Assembly: GCA_009731375.1 (NCBI GenBank)
Contig: BJOX01000133.1
Coordinates: forward strand, 265,835 to 296,674
Reading direction: 5' to 3'
Origin: Paulinella micropora
Lineage: Eukaryota > Cercozoa > Imbricatea > Euglyphida
Length of the DNA stretch: 30,840 nucleotides
In this document: piece after piece, positions 18,526 to 30,188 of the stretch
Numbering within the stretch: position 1 is the stretch's first letter
How the letters are laid out: the number at the start of each line of letters is the position of its first letter
The notes under the pieces: model-generated
Told to the model about the DNA's origin: nothing
The model's database searches: none
Seen by the model: the letters and a program-made list of their open reading frames with translations, nothing else
Made by a program: the position numbers and the translations under genes

Positions 18526-20420
18526 AGGTAAGCAGATAGGTAAGCAGAAAGGTAAGCAGATAGGTAAGCAGATAGGTAGGTAGATTATATAATTGGTAAG
18601 CAGATAGGTAAGCAGATAGGTAGGTAGATTGTATAATAGGTAAGCAAATAGGTAAGCAGATAGGTAAGCAGATAGGTAGGTAGATTATATGATAGGTAAG
18701 CAGATAGGTAAGCAGATAGGTAAGCAGATAGGTAGGTAGATTATATAATTGGTAAGCAGATAGGTAAGCAGATAGGTAAGCAGGTAGGTAGGTAGATTGT
18801 ATAATAGATAAGCAGATAGGTAAGCAGATAGGTAAGCAGATAGGTAGGTAGATTATATAATTGGTAAGCAAATAGGTAAGCAGATAGGTAAGATAGGTAG
18901 GTAGGTAGATTATATAATAGGGTAGGTAAGCAGATAGGTAGGTAGATTATATGATAGGTACGCAGATAGGTAGGTAGGTTGTATCATAGGTAAACAGATA
19001 GGTAAGCAGATAGGTAAGTAGGTTATATAATAGGTAAGCAGATAGGTAAGCAGATAGGTAGGTAGATTATATAATAGGCAAGCAGATAGGTAAGCAGATA
19101 GGTAGGTAGATTGTATAATAGGATAGTTAAGCAGATAGTTAAGCAGATAGGTAGGTAGATTATATAATAGGATAGGTAAGCAGATAGGCAAGCAGATAGG
19201 TAAGCAGATAGGTAGGTAGATTATATAATAGGATAGGTAAGCAGATAGGTAGGTAGATTATATAATAGGGCAGGTACGCAGATAGGTAAGCAGACAGGTA
19301 GGTAGAGTATATAATAGGTAAGCAGATAGGTAAGCAGATAGGTAAGCAGATAGGTAGGTAGATTATATAATTGGTAAGCAGATAGGTAAGCAGATAGGTA
19401 AGCAGATAGGTAAGCAGATTGGTAAGCAGATAAGTAGGTAGATTATATAATTGGTAAGCAGATAGGTAAGCAGATAGGTAGGTAGATTATATAATAGGTA
19501 AGCAGATAGGTAAGCAGATAGGTAAGCAGATAGGTAGGTAGATTATATAATAGGATAGGTAAGCAGATAGGTAGGTAGATTATATAATGGTAAGCAGATA
19601 GGTAAGCAGATAGGTAGGTAGATTATATCATAGGTAAGCAGATAGGTAAGCAGATAGGTAGGTAGATAGGTAGGTAGATTTTATACTAGGATAGGTAAGC
19701 AGATAGGTAGGTAGATTAAGTAGATTATATAATAAGTAAGCAGATATGTAAACAGGTAGGTAAGCAGATAGGTAGGTAGATTATATAATAGGTAAGCAGA
19801 TAGGTAAGCAGGTAGGTAAGCAGATAGGTAAGCAGATAGGTAGGTAGATTATATAATAGGTAAGCAGATAGGTAGCAGATAGGTAGGTAGATAGGTAGGT
19901 AGATTATGTAATAGGTAAGCAGATAGGTAAGCAGATAGGTTGGTAGGTTGTATAATGAGTAAGCAGATAGGTAAGCAGATAGGTAGGTAGATTATATAAT
20001 AGGTAAGCCGATAGGTAAGCAGATAGGTAGGTAGATTATATAATTGGTAAGCAAATAGGTAAGCAGATAGGTAAGCAGATAGGTAGGTAGATTGTATAAT
20101 TGGTAAGCAGATAGGTAAGCAGATAGGTAGGTAGATTATATAACAGGTAAGCAGATAGGTAAGCAGATAGGTAGGTAGGTTGTATAATTGGTAAGCAGAT
20201 AGGTAAGCAGATAGGTAGGTAGGTTCTATAATAGGTAAGCAGATAGGTAAGCAGATAGGTAGGTAGATTATGTAATAGGTAAGCAGATAGGTAAGCAGAT
20301 AGGTAGGTAGATTATATAATAGGTAAACAGATAGGTAAGCAGATAGGCAGGTAGATTATATAATAGGTAAGCAGGTAGGTAAGCAGATAGGTAGGTAGGT
20401 GGCTATGTGCGTTGGTAGGT
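18526..20420. repeat. Higher-order minisatellite of AGGTAAGCAGAT units
   Basis: Runs of one to four 12-base units (AGGTAAGCAGAT) are capped by AGGTAGGTAGATTATATAAT, giving composite repeats of about 33, 45 or 57 bases for nearly 1.9 kb. By eye there are of the order of 80 AGGTAAGC sites on the plus strand. Variation is low (TTATATAAT/TTGTATAAT caps). There is no coding potential. Confidence 0.9.
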
Positions 20421-20429
20421 AGATTATGT

Positions 20430-21570
20430 AATTTAAAAAAATTAACAAACAAACTAACAAACAACGACAGAAATAACTGACCTGTGCAATAAGAAATAAA
20501 CAACCAATATGAATACGTTCTCATGCAAACATGTTTTTTCATGTATGAAAACAAACAGACTAACTAACTAACAAAGAAAACAACAAACAAACTGTCTGCT
20601 TTGTGTTGTAGATATATATACTGCAACGTCCCTAGTTGTAACTAACTAACTAGCTAAGTAACTAACTAACTAAATAAATAAACTAACTAACCAACTAAGC
20701 GTCTGTTTTGTTTGTTGCAGATATATATACTGCAACGCCCCTAGTTGTAACTAACTAACTAGCTAGCTAACTAACTAACTAACTAACTAAATAAATAAAT
20801 AAACTAACTAACTAACTAACTGTCTGCTTTGTTTGTTGCAGATACATATACTGCAACGCCCCTAGTTGTAACTAACTAACTAACTAACTAACTAACTCAC
20901 TAATTAACTAACTAACTAACTAACTAAATAAATAAATAAACTACCTAACTAACTAACTATTTAACTACCTAACTAACTAACTGTCTGTTTTGTGCGTTGC
21001 AGATACATATATTGCAACGTCCCTAGTTGTAACTAACTAACTAGCTAGCTAACTAACTAACTAACTAACTAAATAAATAAATAAACTAACTAAGTAACTA
21101 CCTAACTAACTAACTGTCTGCTTTGGTTGTTGCAGATACATATACTGCAACGTCCCTAGTTGTAACTAACTAACTAACTAGCTAACTAACTAGCTAACTA
21201 ACAAACTAACTAACTAACTAACTAAATAAACAAATAAATAAATAAACTAACTCACTAACTACCTACCTAACTAACTAACTGTCTGCTTCGTTTGTTGCAG
21301 ATACATATACTGCAACGCCCCTAACTAACTAACTAAGTAACCAACTAAGTAACTAACTAACTAACCAACAACAAACTGTCAGCTTTGTCGGTTGCAGATA
21401 CATATACTGCAACGCCCCTAGCTAAACAAACAAACAAACAAACAAACAGTCTCTTTTGTCTGCATGGCACGTTCCAGATACATATACCGCAACGCATCTA
21501 GCTAAACAAACAAACAAACTGTCTGTTTTGTCTGTGTTGCATGTTCCAGATACATATATTGTAACGCCCC
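20430..21570. repeat. Minisatellite of about 85-165 bases: (CTAA)n plus conserved GTTGCAG hairpin core
   Basis: Nine cores (hairpin starts near 20605, 20714, 20835, 20996, 21129, 21294, 21391, 21471, 21543) share CTGTCTGCTTTG then GTTGCAG-ATACATATA-CTGCAAC and CCCCTAGTTGTAAC. They are separated by variable (CTAA)n/(AAAT)n/(CAAA)n arrays. In most copies the 7-base arms pair. In the two rightmost copies the left arm is GTTCCAG and pairing is lost. Confidence 0.9.
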
Positions 21571-21782
21571 TAGTTGTAACACTCTTCTACAGTTCCCTGT
21601 CACTCAGGTCTGTTGGTTGGTTTGTTTGTCTGCTTGTTTGTTTGTTGGTTTGTTGGTTTGTTTGTTTGTTTGTTGGTTTGTAGTGGTTTGTTTGTTGGTT
21701 TGTTGGTTTGTTGGTTTGTTTGTTTGTTTGTTTGTTTGTTTGTTTGTTTGTTTGTTGGTGTGTTAACGATTCCTACGGTGTT
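21565..21782. repeat. Tail of the minisatellite then (GTTT)n
   Basis: CCTAGTTGTAACACTCTTCT followed by ACAGTTCCCTGTCAC at about 21568 recurs at 22301-22335, in both cases leading into (GTTT)n arrays (21615-21762 and 22342 onward). Confidence 0.85.
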
Positions 21783-21796
21783 TTTCAGTAGTGATC

Positions 21797-21850
<54 letters not shown>
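21797..21850. repeat. (TATC)n microsatellite
   Basis: About 13 copies, abutting the 5' end of element copy 2. Confidence 0.95.
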
Positions 21851-22126
21851 CACAGTGCTCTGTCGGTTTATACTAGACTGTCGAACAGTCTCGAAACTGC
21901 ATCTGCTTACTGGGCCCTCTGTAATGGAGGTGGGAGCTCGTTCTGCAAGGGGCGCTTATGGAACGAGCCCTGGCCCCGCCTGGTACTAGGGAGCTTTGGT
22001 ATCGCCTGTATCAGTCCCTTCCGTGCAAACTCACGGCTTAGCTGGGCATCGGGTCAATACTTTACAGACTTCCTTGGTTGACGAAATCAGAAGCTCCTTT
22101 TTTCTGACATTAGTCGATATCTCATC
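21851..22126 (+). mobile_element. TATC-tailed interspersed element, copy 2 (5'-truncated)
   Basis: It starts at CACAGTGCTCTGTCGG and ends at GATATCTCATC. It shows the most divergence of the four copies (for example CATCTGC preceded by G, GCGCTTATGG and TCCTTGG changes), and its 3' flank is unique rather than TATC repeat. Confidence 0.75.
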
Positions 22127-22266
22127 TAATTCGAAATATTGAGTTAGATGTTTGGTTTTAAATGTATTTGGTGATTTTTTTATTTTTCATCAAAATCTAT
22201 TTTTTTATCTTTCTTTCTTTATTTTATATACTTTGTTACATATATATATATATGTATATATATATG

Positions 22267-22300
<34 letters not shown>

Positions 22301-22341
22301 CCTAGTTGTAACACTCTTCTACAGTTCCCTGTCACACAGTC
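22127..22341. other. A/T-rich unique sequence, (TA)/(TATG) repeats and shared CTAGTTGTAACACTC block
   Basis: No gene recognised. TA-rich repeats lie at about 22238-22300, and the shared block lies at 22301-22335. Confidence 0.6.
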
Positions 22342-22612
22342 AGTTTGTTTGTTTGTTTGTTTGTTTGTTTGCTTGTTTGTTTGTTTGCTTGTTTGTTTGT
22401 TTGCTTGTTTGTTTGTTTGCTTGCTTGTTTGTTTGTTTGTTTGTTTGTTTGTTTGTTTGTTTGTCTGTTTGGTTGCTTGTTTGTTTGTTTGTTTGTTTGT
22501 TTGTTTGTTTGTCTGTCTGTTTGTTTTTTTGTTTGCTTGTTTGTTTGTTTGTTTGTTTGTTTGTTTGTTTTGTTTTGTTTTGTTTTGTTTTGTTTTGTTT
22601 TGTTTGTTTGTT
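22342..22612. repeat. (GTTT)n and (TGTTT)n array
   Basis: GTTT tetranucleotides with GCTT variants, changing to TTTTG pentamers at about 22567-22602. Confidence 0.95.
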
Positions 22613-22647
22613 TTCATGCGTGAAAACATATTTTGCACGAGGCCATA

Positions 22648-22648
22648 G

Positions 22649-22735
<87 letters not shown>
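22648..22735. repeat. (GATA)n microsatellite
   Basis: About 21 perfect copies. Confidence 0.95.
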
Positions 22736-22799
22736 AAGGCATGCATGTTACATAGTATGATAATGTACTAACAGGTAAGTCCAGGTTCCCTGATAGCAT

Positions 22800-23720
22800 G
22801 TGGCAACTGTCGCAACACTACCCCTGTCCCTGCTGGCTTGGTCTATCTATCTATCTATCTAGATATCTATCTATCTATATCAATATCTACCTACCAACCT
22901 ACCTACCTACCTACCTACCTACCTACCTACCTTCCTTCCTACCTACCTACCTACCTACCTACCTACCTACCTACCTACCTACCTACCTACCTACCTACCT
23001 ACCTACCTACCTACCTACCTACCTACCTACATACATATATATATACATATATACCTACCTACCTACCCACCTATTTACCTACCTACCTACCTACCTATCT
23101 ACCTACCTACATACCNNNNNNNNNNNNNNNNNNNNNNNNNNNNNNNNNNNNNNNNNNNNNNNNNNNNNNNNNNNNNNNNNNNNNNNNNNNNNNNNNNNNN
23201 NNNNNNNNNNNNNNNNNNNNNNNNNNNNNNNNNNNNNNNNNNNNNNNNNNNNNNNNNNNNNNNNNNNNNNNNNNNNNNNNNNNNNNNNNNNNNNNNNNNN
23301 NNNNNNNNNNNNNCCTACCTACCTACCTACCTACCTACCTACCTACCTACCTACCTACCCACCTACCTTCCTACCTACCTACCTACCCACCTACCTTCCT
23401 TCCTACCTACCTACCTACCTACCTACCCACCTACCTACCTACCTACCTACCCACCTACCCACCTACCTACCTACCTACCTACCAACCTACCAACCTACCT
23501 ACCTACCCACCTGTGGCAACTGTCGCAACAGTACCCCTGTCCCTGCTGCCTTGGTCTATCTATCTATCTATCAAAATAAATATCTACCTACCTACCTGCT
23601 TACCTACCTACCTACCTACCTACCTACCCACCTGTGGCAACTGTTGCAACACTACCACTATATCTATCTATCTATCTATCTATCGTACGTAACACTACCC
23701 TTGTCCCTGTCACCTGGGTC
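22800..23720. repeat. (CTAC)n and (TATC)n arrays with GGCAACTGTCGCAACA spacers and 198-N gap
   Basis: A spacer reading TGGCAACTGTCGCAAC and CCCCTGTCCCTG lies at about 22801-22842 and 23513-23556. Shorter or diverged copies lie at 23634-23660 and 23692-23720. N spans 23116-23313 inside (CTAC)n. Confidence 0.9.
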
Positions 23721-23727
23721 TATCTAT

Positions 23728-23775
<48 letters not shown>

Positions 23776-23815
23776 ATACATACATACATATATATATATA
23801 TATATTTATATATAC

Positions 23816-23862
<47 letters not shown>

Positions 23863-23880
23863 TGTGTGTGTGTGTGTGTG

Positions 23881-23925
<45 letters not shown>

Positions 23926-24025
23926 GTATATATATATATATCCATCTACCCATCTATCTATCTTTCTATCTATCTTTCTATCTATCTATCTATCTATCTA
24001 TCTACCTATCTACCTATCTACCTAC

Positions 24026-24063
<38 letters not shown>

Positions 24064-24141
24064 GTCTAACTATTTATCTGTCTGTCTGTCTATCTATCTG
24101 TCTGTCTATCTATCTATCTATCTGTTTGTCTGTCTATCCAT

Positions 24142-24180
<39 letters not shown>

Positions 24181-24346
24181 CCTATCTATCTACCTGTCTA
24201 CCTATCTATCTACCTATCTTCCTACCTATCCACCTATCTATCTACCTATCTATCTATCTACCTACCTATCTATCTGTCTATCTATCTATCTATATATATC
24301 TATATACCTACCTACCTACCTACCTACCTACCTAACTATCTATCTG

Positions 24347-24392
<46 letters not shown>

Positions 24393-24489
24393 CATCTATC
24401 CATCTATCCATCTGTCTATCTATCTATCCCTCTATCCATCTGTCTATCTGTCTATCTGTCTATCTATCTATCTATCTGTCTATCTATCT
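23721..24489. repeat. (TATC)n, (TA)n, (TG)n and mixed tetranucleotide arrays
   Basis: TATC repeats flank a TA/TG/TA core (23774-23942), then continue with TGTC, CTAC and CCAT variants up to element copy 3. Confidence 0.95.
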
Positions 24490-24860
24490 AGCGACAGGAA
24501 GCACAATCCTGTTCCCTCAGGAGCACAATCCTGTTCCCTCAGGGTGCCCTTTCTCGCTTGTTGAGCCCGGAATAAAACCCACAGTGCTCTGTCGGTTTAT
24601 ACTAGACTGTCGAACAGTCTCGAAACTCCATCTGCTTACTGGGCCCTCTGTAATGGAGGTGGGAGCTCGTTCTGCAAGGGGCGCTTTATGGAACGAGCCC
24701 TGGCCCCGCCTGGTACTAGGGAGCTTTGGTATTGCCTGTATCAGTCCCTTCCGTGCAAACATCACGGCTTAGCTGGGCATCGGGTTAATACTTTACCCAC
24801 AGACTTCCTGGTTGACGAAATCAGAAGCTCCTTTTTTCTGACATTAGTCGATATTTCATC
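24490..24860 (+). mobile_element. TATC-tailed interspersed element, copy 3 (5'-truncated)
   Basis: It begins at GCGACAGGAAGCACAATCC and ends GTCGATATTTCATC, followed directly by TTATCTATC. A roughly 22-base tandem duplication (GCACAATCCTGTTCCCTCAG) sits at its left end. It contains the GACTGTCGAACAGTC and GCTCGTTC/GAACGAGC hairpins. Confidence 0.8.
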
Positions 24861-24946
24861 TTATCTATCTATCTTTTACCTATCCTATCTATCTATCTAT
24901 CTATCTATCCATCTATCCATCTATCTATCTATCTATCTATCTTTCC

Positions 24947-25006
<60 letters not shown>

Positions 25007-25011
25007 GTCTG

Positions 25012-25043
<32 letters not shown>

Positions 25044-25137
25044 CCTATCTATCTATCTATCTATCTATNNNNNNNNNNTACCTACCTACCTGCCCACCTA
25101 CCTACCTACCTACCCACCTACCTACCTACCTACCTAC

Positions 25138-25192
<55 letters not shown>

Positions 25193-25229
25193 CCTATCTA
25201 CCTACCTACCTACCTACCTACCTACCTAC

Positions 25230-25309
<80 letters not shown>
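24861..25309. repeat. (TATC)n/(CTAC)n arrays with 10-N gap
   Basis: Alternating TATC and CTAC tetranucleotide blocks. N at 25069-25078. Confidence 0.95.
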
Positions 25310-25980
25310 NNNNNNNNNNNNNNNNNNNNNNNNNNNNNNNNNNNNNNNNNNNNNNNNNNNNNNNNNNNNNNNNNNNNNNNNNNNNNNNNNNNNNNNNNNN
25401 NNNNNNNNNNNNNNNNNNNNNNNNNNNNNNNNNNNNNNNNNNNNNNNNNNNNNNNNNNNNNNNNNNNNNNNNNNNNNNNNNNNNNNNNNNNNNNNNNNNN
25501 NNNNNNNNNNNNNNNNNNNNNNNNNNNNNNNNNNNNNNNNNNNNNNNNNNNNNNNNNNNNNNNNNNNNNNNNNNNNNNNNNNNNNNNNNNNNNNNNNNNN
25601 NNNNNNNNNNNNNNNNNNNNNNNNNNNNNNNNNNNNNNNNNNNNNNNNNNNNNNNNNNNNNNNNNNNNNNNNNNNNNNNNNNNNNNNNNNNNNNNNNNNN
25701 NNNNNNNNNNNNNNNNNNNNNNNNNNNNNNNNNNNNNNNNNNNNNNNNNNNNNNNNNNNNNNNNNNNNNNNNNNNNNNNNNNNNNNNNNNNNNNNNNNNN
25801 NNNNNNNNNNNNNNNNNNNNNNNNNNNNNNNNNNNNNNNNNNNNNNNNNNNNNNNNNNNNNNNNNNNNNNNNNNNNNNNNNNNNNNNNNNNNNNNNNNNN
25901 NNNNNNNNNNNNNNNNNNNNNNNNNNNNNNNNNNNNNNNNNNNNNNNNNNNNNNNNNNNNNNNNNNNNNNNNNNNNNNNN
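25310..25980. other. 671-N assembly gap
   Basis: Largest gap in the window. The left flank is (TATC)n and the right flank is (AG)n. Content unknown. Confidence 0.95.
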
Positions 25981-25987
25981 AAGAGAG

Positions 25988-26021
<34 letters not shown>

Positions 26022-26044
26022 TAAGAGAGAGAGAGAGAGAGATA

Positions 26045-26075
<31 letters not shown>

Positions 26076-26123
26076 AGAGAGAGAGGAGAGATAGCAAGTA
26101 TAGCAGAGAGAGGAGAGAGAGAC

Positions 26124-26154
<31 letters not shown>

Positions 26155-26237
26155 TGGATGGACGGATGGATAGACAGATAGACAGATAGAAAGATAGATC
26201 GATAGATAGATAGATAGATAGATAGATAGCTAGATAT

Positions 26238-26296
<59 letters not shown>
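25981..26296. repeat. (AG)n with AAGAG variants, then (GATA)n
   Basis: Purine dinucleotide array followed by GGAT/GACA/GATA tetranucleotides. Confidence 0.95.
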
Positions 26297-26344
26297 CAGT
26301 CGGTCTACCTATGGTGTTAGTTAATCTATCTATATATTACATCA

Positions 26345-26943
26345 TGCATATGTATGTATATGTATGTATCTATGTATGTATCTATCTATGTTATGTATGT
26401 TATGTATGTTTTGTATGTATGTATGTATGTATGTATGTATGTATGTATGTATGTATGTGTATGTATGTATGTATGTATGTATGTATGTATGTATGTATGT
26501 ATGTATGTATGTATGTATGCATGTATGTATGTATGATCTGTATTTATGTATGTATCTATGTATCTATGTATCTATGTATCTATGTATCTATGTATGTATG
26601 TATACATATGTATGTATCTAATGTTTGTATGTATACGTATGTATCTATGTATGTATCTATGTATGTATGTATGTATGTATATGTATGTATGTGTGTATGT
26701 ATGTGTGTATGTATATATGTTATGTATGTTATGTATGTATGTGTGTATCTATGTATCTATGTATATATGTACATATGTATGTATCTAATGTATGTATGTA
26801 TATTCATTTATGTATGTATGTATGTATGTATGTATGTATGTATGTATGTATGTATGTATGTATGTATGTATGTATGTATGTATGCATGTATGTAACTATG
26901 TATGTAACTATGTATGTATGTATGTAACTATGTATGTGTGTAT
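26345..26943. repeat. (TATG)n array with TATC and TGTG variants
   Basis: About 600 bases of TATG-type tetranucleotides. A sub-block containing CATATGTATGTATCTAATGT recurs at about 26606 and 26773. Confidence 0.9.
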
Positions 26944-26984
26944 GTGTTTGCGCAGTTCCCGTCGGGCATTCGCCAGGGTATATA

Positions 26985-26990
26985 CTCTCT

Positions 26991-27030
<40 letters not shown>

Positions 27031-27033
27031 ATA

Positions 27034-27084
<51 letters not shown>

Positions 27085-27124
27085 AATATATATATATATA
27101 TATCTGTGTGTGTCTGTTTGTGTG

Positions 27125-27157
<33 letters not shown>

Positions 27158-27209
27158 CTCTCTCTCTTTCACTCTCTCTACCTCCCTCTCTCTCCCTCCC
27201 TCCCTCCCT

Positions 27210-27246
<37 letters not shown>

Positions 27247-27312
27247 NNNNNNNNNNNNNNNNNNNNNNNNNNNNNNNNNNNNNNNNNNNNNNNNCTCTCC
27301 CCCCCCCCCCCC
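26985..27312. repeat. (CT)n, (TA)n, (TG)n, (CT)n, (CCCT)n, 48-N gap and C run
   Basis: N at 27247-27294. CT and TG blocks surround TA cores at 27031-27102. Confidence 0.95.
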
Positions 27313-27377
27313 ACCCCCCTCTCTGTTTTGTTATTGTTGTTATTGTTGTATACACATTGTGTAGGGGTGGTGCTGGG

Positions 27378-27423
27378 TATTCAAAGAAGCTGGGCTCCCC
27401 TGCCTATGCCCTTCAACTCCCGG

Positions 27424-27482
<59 letters not shown>

Positions 27483-27516
27483 GTAGGTAGGTAGGTACGT
27501 AGGTAGGTAGATAGGC

Positions 27517-27615
<99 letters not shown>

Positions 27616-27651
27616 AGCTTGGCCCCCTTGCCTATGCCCTTCAACTGCCGG

Positions 27652-27723
<72 letters not shown>

Positions 27724-27732
27724 TAGATAGAC

Positions 27733-27812
<80 letters not shown>

Positions 27813-28005
27813 GTACATATATACATACATACATACATACATGCATACATACATACATGCATACACACACACACATACACACATACATACATACATACAT
27901 ACATACTTACATACATACATACATACATGCATACATGCATACATACATACATACATGCATACATAAATACATACATACATACATACATACATAGGTGCGA
28001 AACTA
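27378..28005. repeat. (GATA)n and (CATA)n arrays with two copies of a 45-base spacer
   Basis: The spacer ending TGCCTATGCCCTTCAACTNCCGGTAG lies at about 27378-27424 and 27613-27654. Both copies lead into GATA arrays. (CATA)n with (GCAT) variants occupies 27814-27994. Confidence 0.9.
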
Positions 28006-28121
28006 CGAGAAGAAGAACGGCAAAGAGGTATATCTAACTATCTATCTCAGATAGATAGAAAGATAGATAGATAGGTAGATAGATAGATAGATATCTAGAC
28101 CTCCTTGCCGTTCTTCTTCTC

Positions 28122-28207
<86 letters not shown>

Positions 28208-28229
28208 CCTCCTTGCCGTTCTTCTTCTC

Positions 28230-28301
<72 letters not shown>

Positions 28302-28398
28302 CATAGATACATAGATACATAGATACATAGATACATAGATACATTAATACATAGATACATAGATAGATACATAGATACATAGATAGATACATAGATAC

Positions 28399-28492
<94 letters not shown>

Positions 28493-28571
28493 TGACATAT
28501 CGAGAAGAAGAACGGCAAGGAGGTCTAGATATCTATCTATCTATCTATCGAGAAGAAGAACGGCAAGGAGG

Positions 28572-28602
<31 letters not shown>

Positions 28603-28738
28603 ATCTATCTATCTATCTATCGAGAAGAAGAACGGCAAGGAGGTCTATCTATCTATCTATCTATCTACCTATCTTTCAATCTATCTATCTGTCTATCTAT
28701 CTATCTATCTACCTATCTATCTATCTATCGATCGATCG

Positions 28739-28769
<31 letters not shown>

Positions 28770-28783
28770 GATCTATCGATCTG

Positions 28784-28813
<30 letters not shown>
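28006..28813. repeat. GATA/TATC arrays with six copies of a 26-base spacer in inverted arrangement
   Basis: CGAGAAGAAGAACGGCAAGG plus AGGTCT lies on plus at 28006 (diverged), 28501, 28549 and 28621, and on minus at 28097 and 28205. Minus copies sit in GATA arrays and plus copies (28501 on) in TATC arrays, so 28091-28532 is a large inverted repeat centred near 28310. Reading the spacer gives EKKNGKEV, but no longer ORF supports coding. Confidence 0.9.
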
Positions 28814-28815
<2 letters not shown>

Positions 28816-29577
28816 CCTCTGTAATGGAGGTGGGAGCTCGTTCTGCAAGGGGCGCTTTATGGAACGAGCCCTGGCCCCGCCTGGTACTAGGGAGCTTTGG
28901 TATTGCCTGTATCAGTCCCTTCCGTGCAAACATCACGGCTTAGCTGGGCATCGGGTTAATACTTTACCCACAGACTTCCTGGTTGACGAAATCAGAAGCT
29001 CCTTTTTTCTGACATTAGTCGATATTTCATCAGTTGATCTTATCACTTACTCTACGGAATGAACCAAGGCCACTTGAGGTGTCACTGACCCTCTCTTGGG
29101 CTTGATTTTTTGAAATGGGTGCCATCTGTCGACAGACAGAGAATTAGGGGATGGTGTGGGTGTGCTGGGCCCGTGGTGGGGTGCCTTATGTGTGCCTATC
29201 CATACGCCTCTTAGTCACATGCCGAAATAGCGACGGGAAGCACAATCCTGTTCCCTCAGGGTGCCCTTTCTCGCTTGTTGAGCCCGTAATAAAACCCACA
29301 GTGCTCTGTCGGTTTATACTAGACTGTCGACAGGTCTCGAAACTCCATCTGCTTACTGGGCCCTCTGTAATGGAGGTGGGAGCTCGTTCTGCAAGGGGCG
29401 CTTTATGGAACGAGCCCTGGCCCCGCCTGGTACTAGGGAGCTTTGGTATTGCCTGTATCAGTCCCTTCCGTGCAAACATCACGGCTTAGCTGGGCATCGG
29501 GTTAATACTTTACCCACAGACTTCCTGGTTGACGAAATCAGAAGCTCCTTTTTTCTGACATTAGTCGATATTTCATC
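28814..29577 (+). mobile_element. TATC-tailed interspersed element, copy 4 (dimeric, longest)
   Basis: The first unit begins inside the element (CCTCTGTAATGG) and ends at ATTTCATC (about 29031). A second, complete-looking unit follows, from AGTTGATCTTATCACTTAC to GTCGATATTTCATC at 29577, then TTATCTATC. The period is about 546 bases. Similarity to copies 1 and 3 is very high by eye. Open frames exist on both strands, but they recur because the copies are nearly identical. Confidence 0.8.
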
Positions 29578-29789
29578 TTATCTATCTTATTAATCTTATC
29601 TATCTAGTTGAAGTGTTCCCTTTGTCTTGAGAATTTCGAGGATGGCTATCTATCTATCCATCCATCTATCTATCTATCTATCTATCTATCCATCCATCTA
29701 TCTATCTAAACTATCCTATCTATCTTATTTATCTTATCTATCTAGTTGAAGTGTTCCTTTTGTCTTGAGAATTTCGAGGATGGCTATCC

Positions 29790-29830
<41 letters not shown>

Positions 29831-30063
29831 ATCTATCCTATCTATCTTATTTATCTTATCTATCTAGTTGAAGTGTTCCCTTTGTCTTGAGAATTTCGAG
29901 GATGGCTATCTATCTATCTATCTATCTATCTATCGATCTCTATCTATCTATCTATCTATCTATTCTATCCTATCTATCTTATCTACCTTTATCTATCTAG
30001 TTGAAGTGTTCCTTTTGTCTTGAGAATTTCGAGGATGGCTACCTATCTATCTATCTATCTATG

Positions 30064-30094
<31 letters not shown>

Positions 30095-30155
30095 ATTATC
30101 TACCTTTATCTATCTAGGTGGATCGTTCGTTCTGTTTAGAGAATTTCGAGGATGG

Positions 30156-30188
<33 letters not shown>

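Noticed and set aside
28006-28646. CRISPR-like alternation of repeat and spacer
   Set aside because: The spacers are the repeated part and the intervening DNA is variable-length tetranucleotide. Eukaryotic context and no cas genes.
28859-29062. 58-67 residue ORF ([15 protein letters not shown]...) repeated at 11.6, 12.1, 24.7, 28.9 and 29.4 kb, plus a 100-residue antisense ORF
   Set aside because: Both strands are open in nearly identical copies of one interspersed element. Identity of the copies explains the conservation, and no protein family is recognised.
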